From positions 130,572,720 through 130,636,719 of the forward strand of contig JBOZIK010000001.1 of the NCBI GenBank assembly GCA_051453625.1: DNA of 64,000 nucleotides, given 5' to 3'. Of this stretch, positions 49,597 through 62,285 are shown piece by piece. A program made the translations under genes and the position numbers. Position 1 is the stretch's first letter. Every line of letters starts with the position of its first letter. The stretch is from Welwitschia mirabilis. Its lineage: Eukaryota > Gnetophyta > Gnetopsida > Welwitschiales. Under the pieces are notes generated by a model. It did not search any database and was not told where the DNA came from. It worked only from the letters and a program-made list of their open reading frames with translations.

Positions 49597-49886
49597 TGTT
49601 ATAACCCACATTTTGTAAGCTTTAATTAATAGGGTTTCTAAACTATGTAAAACATTTTGATATTAATTTNNNNNNNNNNNNNNNNNNNNNNNNNNNNNNN
49701 NNNNNNNNNNNNNNNNNNNNNNNNNNNNNNNNNNNNNNNNNNNNNNNNNNNNNNNNNNNNNNNNNNNNNGTGTTAATAGAGTCTAATTAGGATTTGATCC
49801 TAGGTTCCGTTGTGCATGATAGTTAATAACTATTAAAAAAAAAAAATATTATGGTTAATTAGGGTAATTAAAGTTGGGGTGTTACA
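49597..49886. mobile_element. Solo LTR inserted in the LINE (100-N gap inside)
   Basis: It begins TGTTATAACCCACA and ends GGGGTGTTACA, with TG...CA termini. The exact 5-bp target duplication GCCTT lies at 49592-49596 and 49887-49891. Removing it rejoins the LINE frame (...LANEKG with KGPSLDC...). The start resembles the LTR of the reduced chromovirus (TGTTATATCCCATATTTT at 5792, minus strand). No internal region is present, so the element was lost by LTR recombination. Confidence 0.85.
49670..49769. other. Assembly gap (100 N)
   Basis: A 100-N gap inside the solo LTR. The true LTR length is therefore unknown. Confidence 0.95.
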
Positions 49887-50542
49887 GCCTTTTTCATTTG
49901 CCAAATTAAAAGTTGCTTTTTTGATTTCTTCAAGAATAGTAAGATGCTTTTTTTAAATAAGCTAAGGAAGATATTTGCTAATAGCTTCAAACTATTTCTC
50001 ACATAATCCTTCAAAATGAAGAATAATAGAGGAAAAATAATTAGCTAAAAAGTTATTAATGGCTATACATCTTCAATAATAGAATCATCAATTATTGAAG
50101 TTTGCAATTTAGGTAAATGATTATTGTCTTTGAGAAATTTTAAAAAATTCCTTGCATGGTTCATCTTCTATCTTAAACCAAGAGATGCGATTTTTGGTAA
50201 GAATTCTTTTACCTTCAAACATACTCCAGCATTTCTTGGCAAAAGAAGCTCGCTAAGGATTCTTGAGCAGAAATATTAAAAGGGTTACAATATAATCAGG
50301 TGTCCTGAAATCAAGAATCTCGAAATCAAGGTTTTCTTTTACCAAAACCATTAAACATAACTTCTAACCCCACAAACATTTGTATATTACCATTTTGTCT
50401 AACTTGTATTTCTAGTAAGTTTTGACTCTACATTCCATGATGATATAATAATATTATCACCTACTAAACCAACTAATATTTTTTTCAAACATTAAAAGAA
50501 TTAACCAAAAAAACATAAAGGATAATGAAAAATGATTAAAAG

Positions 50543-50658
50543 TACACAAATAGATTACACTTACACTGGTTCGTTACTATACAGATTTGGTGCATATTCT
50601 CAGTACTACACAAATAGGTTACACTTACACTGGTTCATTACTATCCAGATTTTGGTGC
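50543..50658 (+). repeat. Tandem duplication upstream of the pyruvate kinase gene
   Basis: Two copies of about 51 bp begin TACACAAATAG at 50543 and 50607 (64-bp period) and share 'ttacacttacactggttc' with only a few differences. The second copy ends about 15 bp before the TATA-like box. Confidence 0.9.
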
Positions 50659-50672
50659 TTAAAGGTTCCCCT

Positions 50673-50680
50673 TATAAAAG
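50673..50680 (+). promoter_or_regulatory. Candidate TATA box of the pyruvate kinase gene
   Basis: TATAAAAG at 50673-50680 is a near-consensus plant TATA element about 330 bp before the chosen ATG. With a start site about 30 bp on, the 5' leader would be about 300 nt. A G-box core CACGTG at 50744-50749 lies downstream of it, so transcription may instead start further right. Confidence 0.45.
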
Positions 50681-51009
50681 TTTACGTTTGGATCTTTAAC
50701 AAGTTTTCATCGATATTTTCTAACAAGCGAGAAGAAAACTTGTCACGTGGACAAAGAGGTTTGAGAGGACCAAAGGTAGTCTACGATATTCCGAAAAGCT
50801 TCCACAGAATATCCCAACCACTTTCAACCTTTGCTTCGTAACTAACGCCTCTGCCATAGACACCTCCAATCGATGTTGCAGATATCCTAGAGTCCAAAGC
50901 CCGAGTTTTGCTTTGCTTTTTATTTCTGGAGTGTTTGCCTCCTCCTGGTGGGAGCATTTGCAGGAGAAGTGACTTCTGCATCATCAGCTCACACTCTTCA
51001 CCCTTTCCG

Positions 51010-54000
51010 ATGGCGCAGTTGATTCATAGTGCATTTTCTCTTCAGCGCGTGAGTATGACTATGAATGCCAGACCGTTAAGGTGTTCTGCAGGTTTTCATG
51101 CGAGAAAGAGGGTTTCAGGTCTCAGGACCTTTGCCGTGCTGGACATGGGAGAGTCTCTTGCTGTCTCTCTTCCAATTGAAAAGGAAGCCCATCGTTTGAG
51201 CGATGGCGCTTCTTCTGCTTCCGGTGGAGTTGTTTTAAAGTCGCCGAAGGTGCCCTCGTGGGAGATCGAGATCGACGGCGTTTCAGAGGCGGATCTGAAG
51301 GAAAATGGATTCCGGAGTACCAGAAGAACGAAGCTTGTTTGTACTATTGGGCCTGCTTGTTCCGAGTTCGAGCAACTTGAAGCCCTGGCAATGGGCGGAA
51401 TGAATGTTGCAAGAATTAATATGTGTCATGGAACCAGGGAGTGGCACGGGGATGTTATTAGACGCGTTAGAAGGCTCAATGACGAAAAAGGTTATGCCGT
51501 CGCCATTATGATGGACACCGAGGGTTCCGAGATCCATATGGGAGATCTTGGAGGGGCGGCCTCCGTTAAAGCCGAGGTATTCTGGACTTTCTTCGATTGT
51601 GTTTTGTTTCTTCCTTTTCAAAGTTCCGGATATTGCTGAGTTTTCCCCGGCTTCTGTTAGATTTCGTTTGTTTCTTTTAAAGATGGCAATCGACAGGCGT
51701 ACTTAGATTTTGCTTTTACATTGCTTTCAGCTGGGATCTGGTTTTCGTTTTTCTTCTTTGAAATATTATTGGAGTTTTTGGGGGGTGTTTTGAAAGAATT
51801 TAAAGAAGTTTATTGAATGTGTTGTTACTTCTGAATACAAGCGATTTGAAGTTACACCGCGTCTTCTCCCCTTTCTCCATTTCTCTACATAGGTGAATTG
51901 ACCACAAATCCTTTTATTGGACGATTTCTTTTAGCGATTTCCTTGACAGTTCTATTTTTACAGTTTTCGTTGTTGATTAGGCCAAGTACTCTCAAATCTC
52001 TTTGTGGACGATTCTTCGTTTTAGCAACATTCTAGACAAGTCTTAATATCTAGCCAAAGACTTAAGTTCTGCATATGATGTCATATTTTCTCTCATGTGA
52101 GCAGGACGGACAAGTTTGGACATTCAGCATGCGCTCCTTCAGTGGCCCGTTGCCTCCTTACACGATTCAGGTGAACTACGAAGGCTTTGCAGAAGGTAAG
52201 AGGCTTTGTTTATACTCCTCGTCAAGCTTGAGCTTTCAGCCATTAGTATCTGTAGAGTTTTATTGTGTTACTTTATGAGAGTTCAGCATATAATACTCTT
52301 CATACTCTAACTCGAGACACAATGGGAACATTTTTTCATCCTTTATGCGGAGTTAGAAATAAGAGACGTTTAGAGTCATCGAGTTGCGAGTTGTGTTACT
52401 AGTTAGAGATCTTTATGCAGTCAAGCTTATATTGTTGAGCAGATGTTCAGACTGTAGCTTATATTCGTAAGCAGATGTTCAGATTGGCGATCAAATCATT
52501 GTGGATGGAGGAATGGTGACTTTTGAGGTTATTTCAAAGGAAGGACCAGACGTGCAATGTAAATGTATAGATCCTGGGTTACTCCTACCCCGTGCGAATC
52601 TTACATTTTGGAGAAACGGCAAAGTAGTACGCGAAAGGAATGCAATGCTTCCGACAATATCCTCCAAGGTTGGTTCTCCTCTTAAAGCAATGCATCACAG
52701 AAGCATGCTGCTATAGGGGTCTTTAATGAAGGTAACCTTCTTCATCACAGGACTGGCGTGATATTGATTTTGGAATTGCGGAAGGCGTTGACTTCATTGC
52801 CATATCATTCGTGAAGTCAGCAGAAGTTATCAAACACTTGAAGAGCTATATTGCTTCACGATCCCCCGCTTGGTAATGCCAATTTGAGAAATATGATTGA
52901 CTTCCGCTTCTCTTTCTGAATGCCCCTTCTGTATGATGCGCATCGTTTTGGTCACCAGCACGCCCATGATGTTTGACCCTCTAGTATGATGCAGTGATAT
53001 TGGAGTTATTGCAAAAATTGAAAGTGTGGACTCGCTCAAAAATCTAGAGGAAATAATACAAGCATCTGACGGTGCCATGGTGGCAAGAGGTGATCTTGGA
53101 GCCCAAATTCCACTTGAGCATGTTCCTTCTGTCCAGCAAAAGACCGTTCAGCTTTGCAGGCAGCTAAATAAGCCTGTTGTTGTAGCTTCTCAGTTGCTTG
53201 AGTCAATGATAGAGTATCCAATTCCTACTAGGGCCGAGGTAAGAAGATGCTAAATCCTCTTTTGCTTTATGGAGATTTGAGAGTGAGTACTGTCTCTTTT
53301 TATAATGGGTACTGAAAAATTCTTTCAGTTAGATTCCTGCAGCTTTCTCTAAATCAGGAATCAAGATGCATATGAATTTTTTTTTGTGCAGATGTACTTT
53401 GATTTCTTATAGCTGTTGCATAGTACAGAGGCTAATGCATCAGATGTTTACATGAATTTCTTATGCCAATGAGTATGCTAATTAAATTCTAACGTGCTTA
53501 TATAAATTATTATGTAATTGGGGAGCATCCTGATCATATGCATTGTGGTGTCCTGTTAAAATTCTTCTAGTTCTTTATTTTGTTACTAAGCTTTTTCTCA
53601 ATATTTCAAATGATAACCTTTAAGTAAGAGTTCCAGTATCTTTGTTGCTTATTATTAAGCTTTAATGAAATATATTGAAACATAGAAACAATCCAACTAG
53701 CACACAAGAAATAATACCAAGAAGGTATAGTTTTACAAAAAGTAGAAAATTATGTCTTTTAGCCTCCTGTTTTGCATACATTCTTTGTTAATTTTTATGT
53801 TCAGAACAATGTTGAGCTTGTTTTGAGCTGTGAGTTTGTCGTTTAAGCAAATCCTTCAGAAGCTAAGAATCTGAAAACATTAATCTTGTTATAAAAAACT
53901 TGGGACAGCTTATTTTGTTTCTGAGATCTTGAATTATTGTCAGTAATTCTCCTCTTGTTATTGAGAACCTGCTGCCTAATGCCCTTCTTTTTTTGGGTCA

Positions 54001-54687
54001 CATTAGGTCTCTGATGTTTCAGAAGCAGTGCAGCAGCGAGCCGACGCGTTGATGCTTTCTGGGGAATCAGCTATGGGTCAATTTCCAGAGAAAGCTTTAT
54101 CAATTCTTAGAAGTGTAAGTCTGCGTATTGAACACTGGTGTCGAGAAGAAAAGATGCAAAAGCCTCTCCATCTTTCAGATATTGCTACTTCAAGTGAAGA
54201 TATTACATCAGAATCAATCTGTAACTCTGCTGCTTACATGGGTATGTATTGGTTTTGTATGGAGTGTTTTCTGTCCGGAAGTTCTTCAAGGTTTGTTGAC
54301 AAAATACAAATTCATGAAACACATGTTAACTGTTAATCATAGATTGAGAAATGAGCTCACCCAAAGTTTCTTTTCTTGTCTTCAGCCAACAAGCTGCATG
54401 CAGATGCAATATTTGTTTACACAAGACAAGGTTTCATGGGTTCTCTCCTGTCAAGATGTCGTCCTGACTGTCCAATTTTTGCCTTTACAAGTTCAACGAG
54501 TGTGCGGCGTCGAATGAATCTTCAATGGGGTCTTATTCCTTTCAGATTGGATTTCATGGATGATATGGATAGCAACTTAAATAGGACGTTTGCCTTGCTA
54601 AAATCTAGGGAAATGATTAAATCAGGAGACTTGGTTATTGTTGTGTCTGATATGCTGCAGTCTATTCAAGTCACAAACGTGCCATAA
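51010..54687 (+). CDS. PKP1: Plastidial pyruvate kinase, alpha-subunit type (7 exons)
   Basis: It transfers phosphate from phosphoenolpyruvate to ADP, giving pyruvate and ATP in the plastid stroma. In plants the alpha subunit works with beta subunits and feeds fatty-acid synthesis. Exons: 51010-51576, 52105-52195, 52475-52668, 52751-52872, 52995-53238, 54007-54241, 54386-54687; all introns are GT-AG and phases fit, giving 584 residues, a usual length. Residues 1-60 look like a transit peptide (Ser/Arg-rich, few acids). The barrel starts at [12 protein letters not shown] (105-116). [10 protein letters not shown] (169-178) replaces the usual DTKGPEIR and is typical of the alpha type. The B domain is about 186-280, VIAKIES (329-335) holds the catalytic Lys332, GDLG (357-360) a metal ligand, then [15 protein letters not shown] and [10 protein letters not shown]. 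It ends SIQVTNVP. An in-frame ATG at 50908 would add 34 residues; I prefer 51010 for its family-like MAQ start. No stops or frameshifts. Confidence 0.95.
51577..52104 (+). other. Intron 1 of pyruvate kinase
   Basis: 528 bp, phase 0. Donor GAG|GTATTC and acceptor GAGCAG|GAC; it separates ...VKAE from DGQVW. T-rich, with no repeat or element seen inside. Confidence 0.9.
52413..52484 (+). repeat. Tandem duplication of an intron 2 acceptor region (32-bp period)
   Basis: 'gcttatatt-gt-agcagatgttcaga' occurs twice, so the potential acceptor GCAG|ATGTTCAG appears at 52442/52443 and at 52474/52475. Only the second restores the frame (D-V-Q-I-G-D). Use of the first would add 32 nt and shift the frame. 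Confidence 0.9.
53239..54006 (+). other. Intron 5 of pyruvate kinase
   Basis: 768 bp, phase 0, the longest intron of the gene. Donor GAG|GTAAGA and acceptor CATTAG|GTC. AT-rich with no embedded element recognised. Confidence 0.9.
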
Positions 54688-57600
54688 ACGTTTCCCTCAG
54701 CTTTTCCTTAAGTGATTTAGCAACATAATTTTTGCCTGTTAATTAGTTCCCCTTTATCTATTCATTACTTCTTTATTGGGATTTAATATGATAAGCTTTA
54801 AGGAAGCTTGATATCATTCCTTGTCTAGCTGACACTGGGGTGTCTGTGATGTTTCCTCCTCTTGATGAAGAAGGTGGCTTCTCTTAATCACGCCATCATC
54901 AGAAAGAAAACAGAATCATGGACACCATTTTCTAAGGAAACTTGATGTTTCTGGAATATAAGAGTGCAAGATTCAAAAACCCTTTCAAGATTCAAATATG
55001 AATTGCTATTTGAGGACGCAATAGTGGTAATTTTTGTTTGCTAAGTACTTGTTCTCACTAATACTATTTCCGATGAGGATGGATATTTAAACTTGCAATG
55101 CTGTTCGTAAAAGAAGGGACTCAAATTATGTCCTCATGCTTGCAGTTCTTCCTTGTTTGTGACTTCACCTACGGGTTTTGCTTGCAGTGGATACGATTTT
55201 ACGTAGGTATCTTTCAACCAGTTGAAAGCTTAGTTGAGGGTTGCAATTCCTAGAGTAGCGGTAGAAGCATACTCTCTTTTAATGACTGTTGATTCTTTTT
55301 AAAACTTATAGTGCCATGTTGATTTGTTTTTTTGTTTGGCCCAAGAGTGTAGTGTTCTGCTCGGCAGATAACTGATGCCTAGCAAATGAAAGAAGTGGTC
55401 ATTTGCATAATCCTTGTATCAGATGAATCCTAAGACATATTTATCATAGTGAACCATTCGCTCTTCTCATGCAATGCTTAACCCTTTTTGCCGGAAATCT
55501 GAATACCTCTCTAATAGGGAAACTAGAGTCTCACAGCAGAAGGCTAGTACCCCGGTGGATGAACTTAATTTCCAAAACCTAAGCTAACAGACATGTGACA
55601 CAGGAAGAAAAACCTCAATTGTTTATGCTCTAACACCAATGAAATGCTAAAATATTTAAACATGTTACAAGCATTTAACAAATGGCAGGTAAGATGCTAA
55701 GATTAACTGCTGGCAAAACACACCCGAGGGTTCATGATATAAGAAGAGCCTAATGGTAATCATTCTCTTAACAGAGTACAGGCGCTGCTGACTTTACGTA
55801 AAGTTGTCTAATCTTTGATGAATATCTCACTATTGGGAAATCTTTTGTCTAACTTCTATAAATGTTTCCCCACAACCTTCACTAGAATCTACTTTTTATT
55901 TCGTCATTAAATTAGATGTTACTTACGTTTATTAGAGTCTATGATCATCTCTTGTCTAATTTTTGATAAGCATTAGAGATACTTGACTAATTATATGGAG
56001 ATATAAGTGTGGCAATTAATGTGACTTTTCCCCCCTTTCCTTGAAGAAGCTAATTCATGTTCATTTTAGTAAGTAACCTAGTTACATTATAGGCCAACAT
56101 ATCGCTGAAAATAAGTACTAGATAATGTAAAGTAACTCTAAAAGACCAAGTATACTATTGGCATCATATAATCCTCATTGTAGCTTACCAAAAGTCATTT
56201 AGAAAGCATATGGGTCTATCATTAGTTAAATCATCATAAAATCGTTGAAGTAGTATTTAATCATTGACAAGATCAAATCACATAATCAAACTTCTTGTCA
56301 AGGTTCAATGTTAACATGCAATGACGTGAATGATCATCTCAAGGGATCGTCATCCTCCTTGATTGCTTCACAACATATTTGCTCCTCTACAACATTTTTA
56401 TAGCTCATTGTGATCGTTGTTGTCATCACTTGACTTTATGCAAAAGTATCATGGTAGCTAGGATTTATCATTTTCACAAACATCCAACCAAGTAAATGAA
56501 AATGTCACAAACACCAAAGTACAGTATAATTTGTCACAAATTCTATGAAAAATAGTATACATATATTAAATTCTACTAATAATGTGGGCATCATCAAACG
56601 GATAGGAACCAAAAGCCAACATACAAGCAATAGGATCACCTCCCAAGAGGTTGAGGCTTAGACATAAGTTGTACCAACTACCTTGAGTGTTGAGCTCTAT
56701 GAATGTAAATTAACCTAAAGAACATAAAGAGCTTTTGAGAGAGACGTTAAGAAATCAATGTGTTAAGCATATATTTCAAATGCACTCGGCAAAGTGTATT
56801 AATACAAAGAATAATTAATACATGTTAGTCATGTGACCAAAGATGTAAAAAATTCTATTATAAAGATTTTGCATATCATAACATTTAAAAATTCTTAAAG
56901 GTGTAGTGATTCTGTATTTGAGTTTAAACAAAAGCATTAGCTATATCAGCTGGTGTCACGAACAATTACTCATAGATTGAATATACAAATCTTCTTTCTC
57001 AATATTCCTAATAGACAAATAGTGAATTATGTTTAACAATTTCACAAAAATGATTATACATAAGGAAGTTCTATAGGAAACCAAATATTATTTTTAAGTA
57101 TAACCAAGTGACTAGATAGTACAAAGTTTACTTGAATTACATCTATTTGTATTGATTCATTAAGCATAATTGAGAAAATTATATACTTATTATTTAGGTA
57201 CAAAGCATGTACGTATTTACTTAGTGAGTGAATAATGTGGAGAGGATAACTGTATTCATGAGAGCTGAAAATATGAGATTCACTATAACGTCCAATTTTC
57301 TAACAATAAGAATCTTCAAACCATTTTGCTAATTAGAGTTGACCATAACATAACTTTAATCAACCTTAAATTGGCTCTTATACAACTTAAAGTAAATAGA
57401 GTTGCAAGAGAGAAATGTGTAATTCAAGAATAAGAAAAATGACTAACACTAAAAAAAAAAGCCTTTGTTAATGCTTGATTGATTACATAAGGGAAACTAC
57501 ATAACAAATAGTACTATGCTAACACTTGAAGACCAACATCCATGAGTTGAGTTAATGAAAAAGCCATGTTCATTATGTCATGATATTGTCATAGCCATTA

Positions 57601-60600
57601 ATAATTCCTTTTAGACATTGAACATATTCTTTTTATCCTCTGTGTTGACACTTGTGTCTTTGTAGAGAGGATGTCAAACTCAAAAACATTAGTAATTGTG
57701 CACTCCAGTGGAAGTATAACTACTACAATTGCTTAAACACATGATTTAATTATGCTAAAGGACTTAAAGCATGTCAATCAAGGCATCTAACTATTTAAAT
57801 CCAGAATCTGATGAATGGAAGGCCAATATCACATTGATTAGACTATCACCCACTTATCTAGGACCTCCTTTAAGCTTTTGGTATCCATCTCTTTTTCTAA
57901 TTCCCTTAAATTATAAATCTTTCTTAAAAATATTTAGGATTTTTATGTTTCACTAAAATTTTACTTCAGATTTCTTATTCTTTAATGTATTTAAATATCT
58001 ACAACTGGTGGTTGGAAAAAATGGACGACTAGAAGGATACGTTAGCAGAAAAGAAAGGATATTTGGTAATATCTCTCTATAAGAGATAAAGTTGGGACAT
58101 TTGTAATTTTGATGTCATATGGGTCACTGCGAGAGATAAGATGGAATTGCCTCTTACATTATAGAGGCTATAATTCTTTCCTTTATGTTTATCATTCTAC
58201 TTTTAAGTTTAACTCAAATATTATTTTAGATCTTACTTTTTAAGGATAGGAGGACGAATAAGGCCTTCTAAAAGCATTGATTCAACTAAAATGCCTTCCA
58301 ACCCCCTTATCCTTATGTGCTTTATGTTACATCATGACCTTCTCTTAGGATGAAGACGCCATCATGTATTAGTTATTATATGTCATTCTCCCAATGATCA
58401 AGAACTGGAAAATGTCAAGGCATGGTTAAAAACTTATTGAAAAATGGATTGTTCTTATTATTAGCTTAAAAAATTACTACATTGATGAGCTAAGTGACAT
58501 ACTTAAAAGATATTAGTGAGATGCTTAGTGTAATAGGATTGTCTTCCACATGTGGAGGATCTGAAATAGAGACATTTTCAATAATCATTCATTTGTCATA
58601 TTTCCATTCTTTTATATGTATTTAATCATGTAACTCATTTGCATGTTCTTGTTGATTATTCCATTGTTTCTTGTGATCAACTTAGTTTTTTTCCCTCTCC
58701 TTTTGTTTGGTATACACTTTGAGAGAAAATTTTCCTATTGTATATTCTTTACTTGTTTGACAATTTTCTTAATATAAATGTCTCATTCAACTAGGAAAAC
58801 AATCTTCTAATAAAAGATATAACTCTAGTTTTCTCTAAAAAAATTGTTTGTAGAAACATAATAACCTATATGATACTGAAGCATAGTGGATAACTATCAT
58901 TACCTTAATTTCTACATCCTTTTTTCATCTTTACAACCTAACTTTGATTAATATTTTATGGTTTCATCTATTAAAGATAGTTTCAAGTTTGATACCTCAT
59001 TTTCTAATCGCATTGACGCTTAGCTAATTATGCTACTCATGGATACACCTATTACATGCTTAACAATTCTACTTCAAGTAAATATAGAGTTTTTATTTAC
59101 TTAAGATGTCTTAATATGTAACATACTAAAGGCTTCTGACATTAGCTATAGTGAGCAACTTCTTTAAAAGGACCCTATCGCTCTGTGACATTATTGATAT
59201 GACCATCAAGTAACCTTTAGTAATACTAAGAGTTTTTATAGATAGGAATTCTTATACTAGTTTTGAATATGCTTTTGTAGTTTTCTACATTGATGTAGGA
59301 AAGCATGTAAGATATAAATGAGTTATGCTTGAAACCATTCTCTTTTTCTCATGACAGTCCTTGTAACTGCAATGTTATAACTTAGAAAATTAGAAAGCTA
59401 ATAGAGGAGAAGTATGTAAGAAAAGCATTCTATAAGGGCATCTAATATCTTTTTGAAAAAAAAAAAGGAAAGAAAATTTATTTAATTTTATCTGAAGAAT
59501 TAAATCTAGAGTACATTAGTATTACTTCTCATGAAAATTCTAGGGTGAGAATTCTAGTGAACTACTCAAGCATCTAAATACAATGATAAATTACTTAGAC
59601 ATTAAAGACCATTTAATGGTGGATGATCTCTTTTCAAGGAATTCTATGTAACCTTATGAACTTGGAGTTTCTTAATCAAATCCTTAGATGCAGTGTTGAC
59701 TAACTTACTAGATATTTTTACTACAAGATTAATATTAAGAATAATCATAGTTCTCTTATGGTTTGAATTCTTCACAATTTGTTATAAGGTTGTCTACCTA
59801 GGCTCGATGATATGAGTATCACTTTGATCTTTTACCTAAACATGGTTGGATTTATGGCCAAGGATGTCTACTAAATAGGCTTGAGATGATTGTGAGATAT
59901 CGTCATTGTCTAAAATATATGATATCATTTCCATCTATAGTACAACATCTCAAAAACTACATGTTGACAAGGCTTGTTTATTTGCTCAATTAATTGAGGA
60001 GATAAAAAAAGATAAAAAATAAATTTTTTTAACATGGTGATATTTTTACATATTTAAATTCTTTACATTGGGATCTTTCCAAAAATTTATAATATGCTTA
60101 ATTTATTTCTTAGGAATAATAATCTTATGATTAAACGTGTTAAAAATAATGGGAGTTTTGTGAAAGTTCATTAAAGTTGCATTAGTTAGTACCAAATTGG
60201 TTAATCTATGTCATATCACTCAGTAATACATTTTTCCTCCCGAATAGAAAGCTTATGAGCAAGATAACATATAACTTAGTATTCTTAAAACTTGAGAGAA
60301 GACTAAATGAATAATTCTCTTGGAATTTGCGAGAAATAGTTATACAAACATATACACAAAAAAAAGAACTTTAGTTTTACATTTTTAATTTAATTTAATT
60401 TATTTATTTATCATTTATGAAATTATTGCAAGTGCTACATTCTCACTACAAGTTTGTATGAATTCAATTATCGTAATCGCATGATCACCGTAACTAGCCA
60501 ACATCCGTGTGATGTTCTACCAATCTAAAGTTGTGATTCTAGCAACCCACCCATTCATGATAGATGTGACAAGAGTACAATGATTGTATACCTACACAAC

Positions 60601-60660
60601 CACAACCCTTACATGAATGGAAGAAGATGATGATCCAAAAGGTAAAATATTAATGAAAAT
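54688..60660. other. Six-kilobase stretch without a recognised gene
   Basis: The first 900 bp after the stop codon are less AT-rich and probably include the 3' UTR of the pyruvate kinase gene; I do not see a clear polyadenylation signal. The rest is AT-rich. A frame at 57771-57956 and others of similar length show no motif. No LTR, LINE or tRNA signature could be identified. Confidence 0.45.
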
Positions 60661-60944
60661 TAAAGTCTAACTCAAAAACACATAGATATTGGAGGAAATA
60701 GTGAAGGAGGAGCAGAGGAAACAGTGAAGCTAGGGTTCCACTTTAGCAAGTATTGTAGAAGTAGTTGCGGTGGCAGTGCGAAGGGAATTTCTTGGGCATC
60801 TTCAATGCATTGGTGTGTTCTCTCTCTTTCATGGTTACCTCGTGCTAGGGTTTTTTCCATCGGCGATCTTTGAAGCTTGATTTTAGGGCATTTTTAGTGT
60901 GATGTGCCTTCAATGTGTCCTCTTGTTAACTCCTTGGTGGAATG

Positions 60945-60978
60945 TTCTACTGTGAAAACCCGAAAGGGCGCAGTAGAA
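60945..60978 (+). repeat. Hairpin in LINE 5' leader
   Basis: TTCTACTGTG (60945-60954) and CGCAGTAGAA (60969-60978) pair with one G-T wobble around a 14-base loop. The local GC content is higher than the surroundings. A structured LINE leader is possible; function is unproven. Confidence 0.5.
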
Positions 60979-61379
60979 TACACTTAGACCTCACATCGGT
61001 TTTCCTACCCTTAAGGGGAGGATTTTTAAATCAACGACCCATGAATCCCAAAAACTTAAAAGGGCAGGCTCAAGTGGATCTGAGGTGTCTAAGTTAGTGG
61101 AGAATTTTTGGCTCTTCAATGGTAATAGAATCCTGTGGCATGACATCTTATGTGACATTAATAAGAGAAAACAATCTACAAAGTTTTCCTAACCTAAACT
61201 ATGGCTTCAAATATAACGGTGGCGCATTTCATGCTAAGATGCCTATGAACTATTCTAATCACTTGAAGGCTTGATTCAGAAATAGTCTTATTGACAAATT
61301 CCACTCTTCAAGAGGGCTTTCCTTCATAGAAAGGTGCACTTATGGTGTGACCATAGATTCATTGCAAAATGTAAAGTAA

Positions 61380-61917
61380 TTCCTCTTCGATATGGATTGT
61401 TGCATTTCATTTTTAATTTAGAAGACAACATGAATAAGGTTTTGGCAGGAGGCTATGCCTTTATTTTTTTAACCGAAGAGGTTTAGCTTTAATAAAATTA
61501 TCATCTTTTATTCTTGATAAATCCTCCATCTTTGAGAAGTTTTCGGTTTGGGTTCGTATTTCAAACCCTCATCCAAAAATATGAAACCCTGATTTTTTCA
61601 AACAATCTAGAGATATATTAGGGGAATTTGTTAAACATGACAGAAACACTGATCTCATAGCAAAAATGGCAACGGCTAGAATTTGTATTTATAAAAAACT
61701 AGATAATTTCAATGTAGACAAAATCATCTTGTATACAATGTGGGGGGAAATAGTCTTAAATCTTGAAATTGAAAATCTTCCTATACAATGCTCAAAATGT
61801 GGAGAACATGGATACATAATGGAAAAACGTAAAAAAAAAAATAAAAAGGTTAAAAAGACTGATTGGAAGAAAGTTAGAAAATACAAGGAAAAAATAAACT
61901 TTAGTTTCAAAGAATGA
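61380..61917 (+). pseudogene. LINE ORF1 remnant (DUF4283-like with CCHC knuckle)
   Basis: Frames joined by eye give VLAGGYAFIFLTEE, then SVWVRISNPHPKI, ILGEFVKHDRNTDLI, ARICIYKKLDNFNVDKII and IENLPIQCSKCGEHGYIMEK. In plant LINE ORF1 proteins the order is the same: 'W.F....', 'VWVRlpgLP', 'iG..l..D..T', 'ARicve.dl', then 'LP..C..CG..GH....C'. The knuckle keeps C-x2-C and GEHGY but the last Cys is missing. An 83-codon open run from 61666 is the tail of this protein. It binds nucleic acid in living elements. Confidence 0.78.
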
Positions 61918-62285
61918 GCCCGTCACGCAGGCAAACAAGTATGATATTCTTTCAGAAGAAGAATCAGAATAGATGACTAAAAAAAAATAGAAAAAGACTA
62001 TCTAAAAGTAGAGCAGGCAGTGATAGAGCACATTCAAAATGCACCAAACAAAGTCCTGATGCATCATTCCTAGGAATAGTCATAGATGAAAATGGAATTA
62101 GGATAGGAATTCAAAGATAGTGGAAACAGTGTTGATGAGCACATTGTGGACGTGTAGGTAAATAACAGAATTAGGAAACTGGGGCAAATAAACAAAAGGA
62201 TAAGAATGAATACTCAAAAAGGCAAGACTGAAAAGGAGATAAAAGAGGCAACCCAAGACGATAAGCAATCTCAATTCTTCTTTTC

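Larger units (their letters stand above)
48900..50280 (-). mobile_element. Decayed plant LINE ORF2 (linker and reverse transcriptase)
   Basis: Minus-strand reading gives WFKIEDEPCKEFFK (about 50180), the linker end LTILEEIKKATFNLANEKG (about 49920), then, across a solo LTR, PSLDCFLMEYHKN (the GPDGf...Fy block, about 49570), and the RT block EIIDEIIKPK with CGFIKGRNILDS (about 49390) and EVAFIKVD-AKVMMEL (about 49300). This is the order of plant L1 reverse transcriptases. Stops are frequent. The 3' side is not readable to the left of 48900. Confidence 0.7.

Noticed and set aside
50908-51009. Upstream in-frame ATG of pyruvate kinase
   Set aside because: The 34 extra residues (starting [15 protein letters not shown]) do not look like a transit peptide; the ATG at 51010 gives a family-like start. 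It stays possible and would need 5' transcript data.
51283-51621. 112-codon minus-strand frame over exon 1
   Set aside because: It is an antisense shadow of the well-supported first exon of pyruvate kinase.
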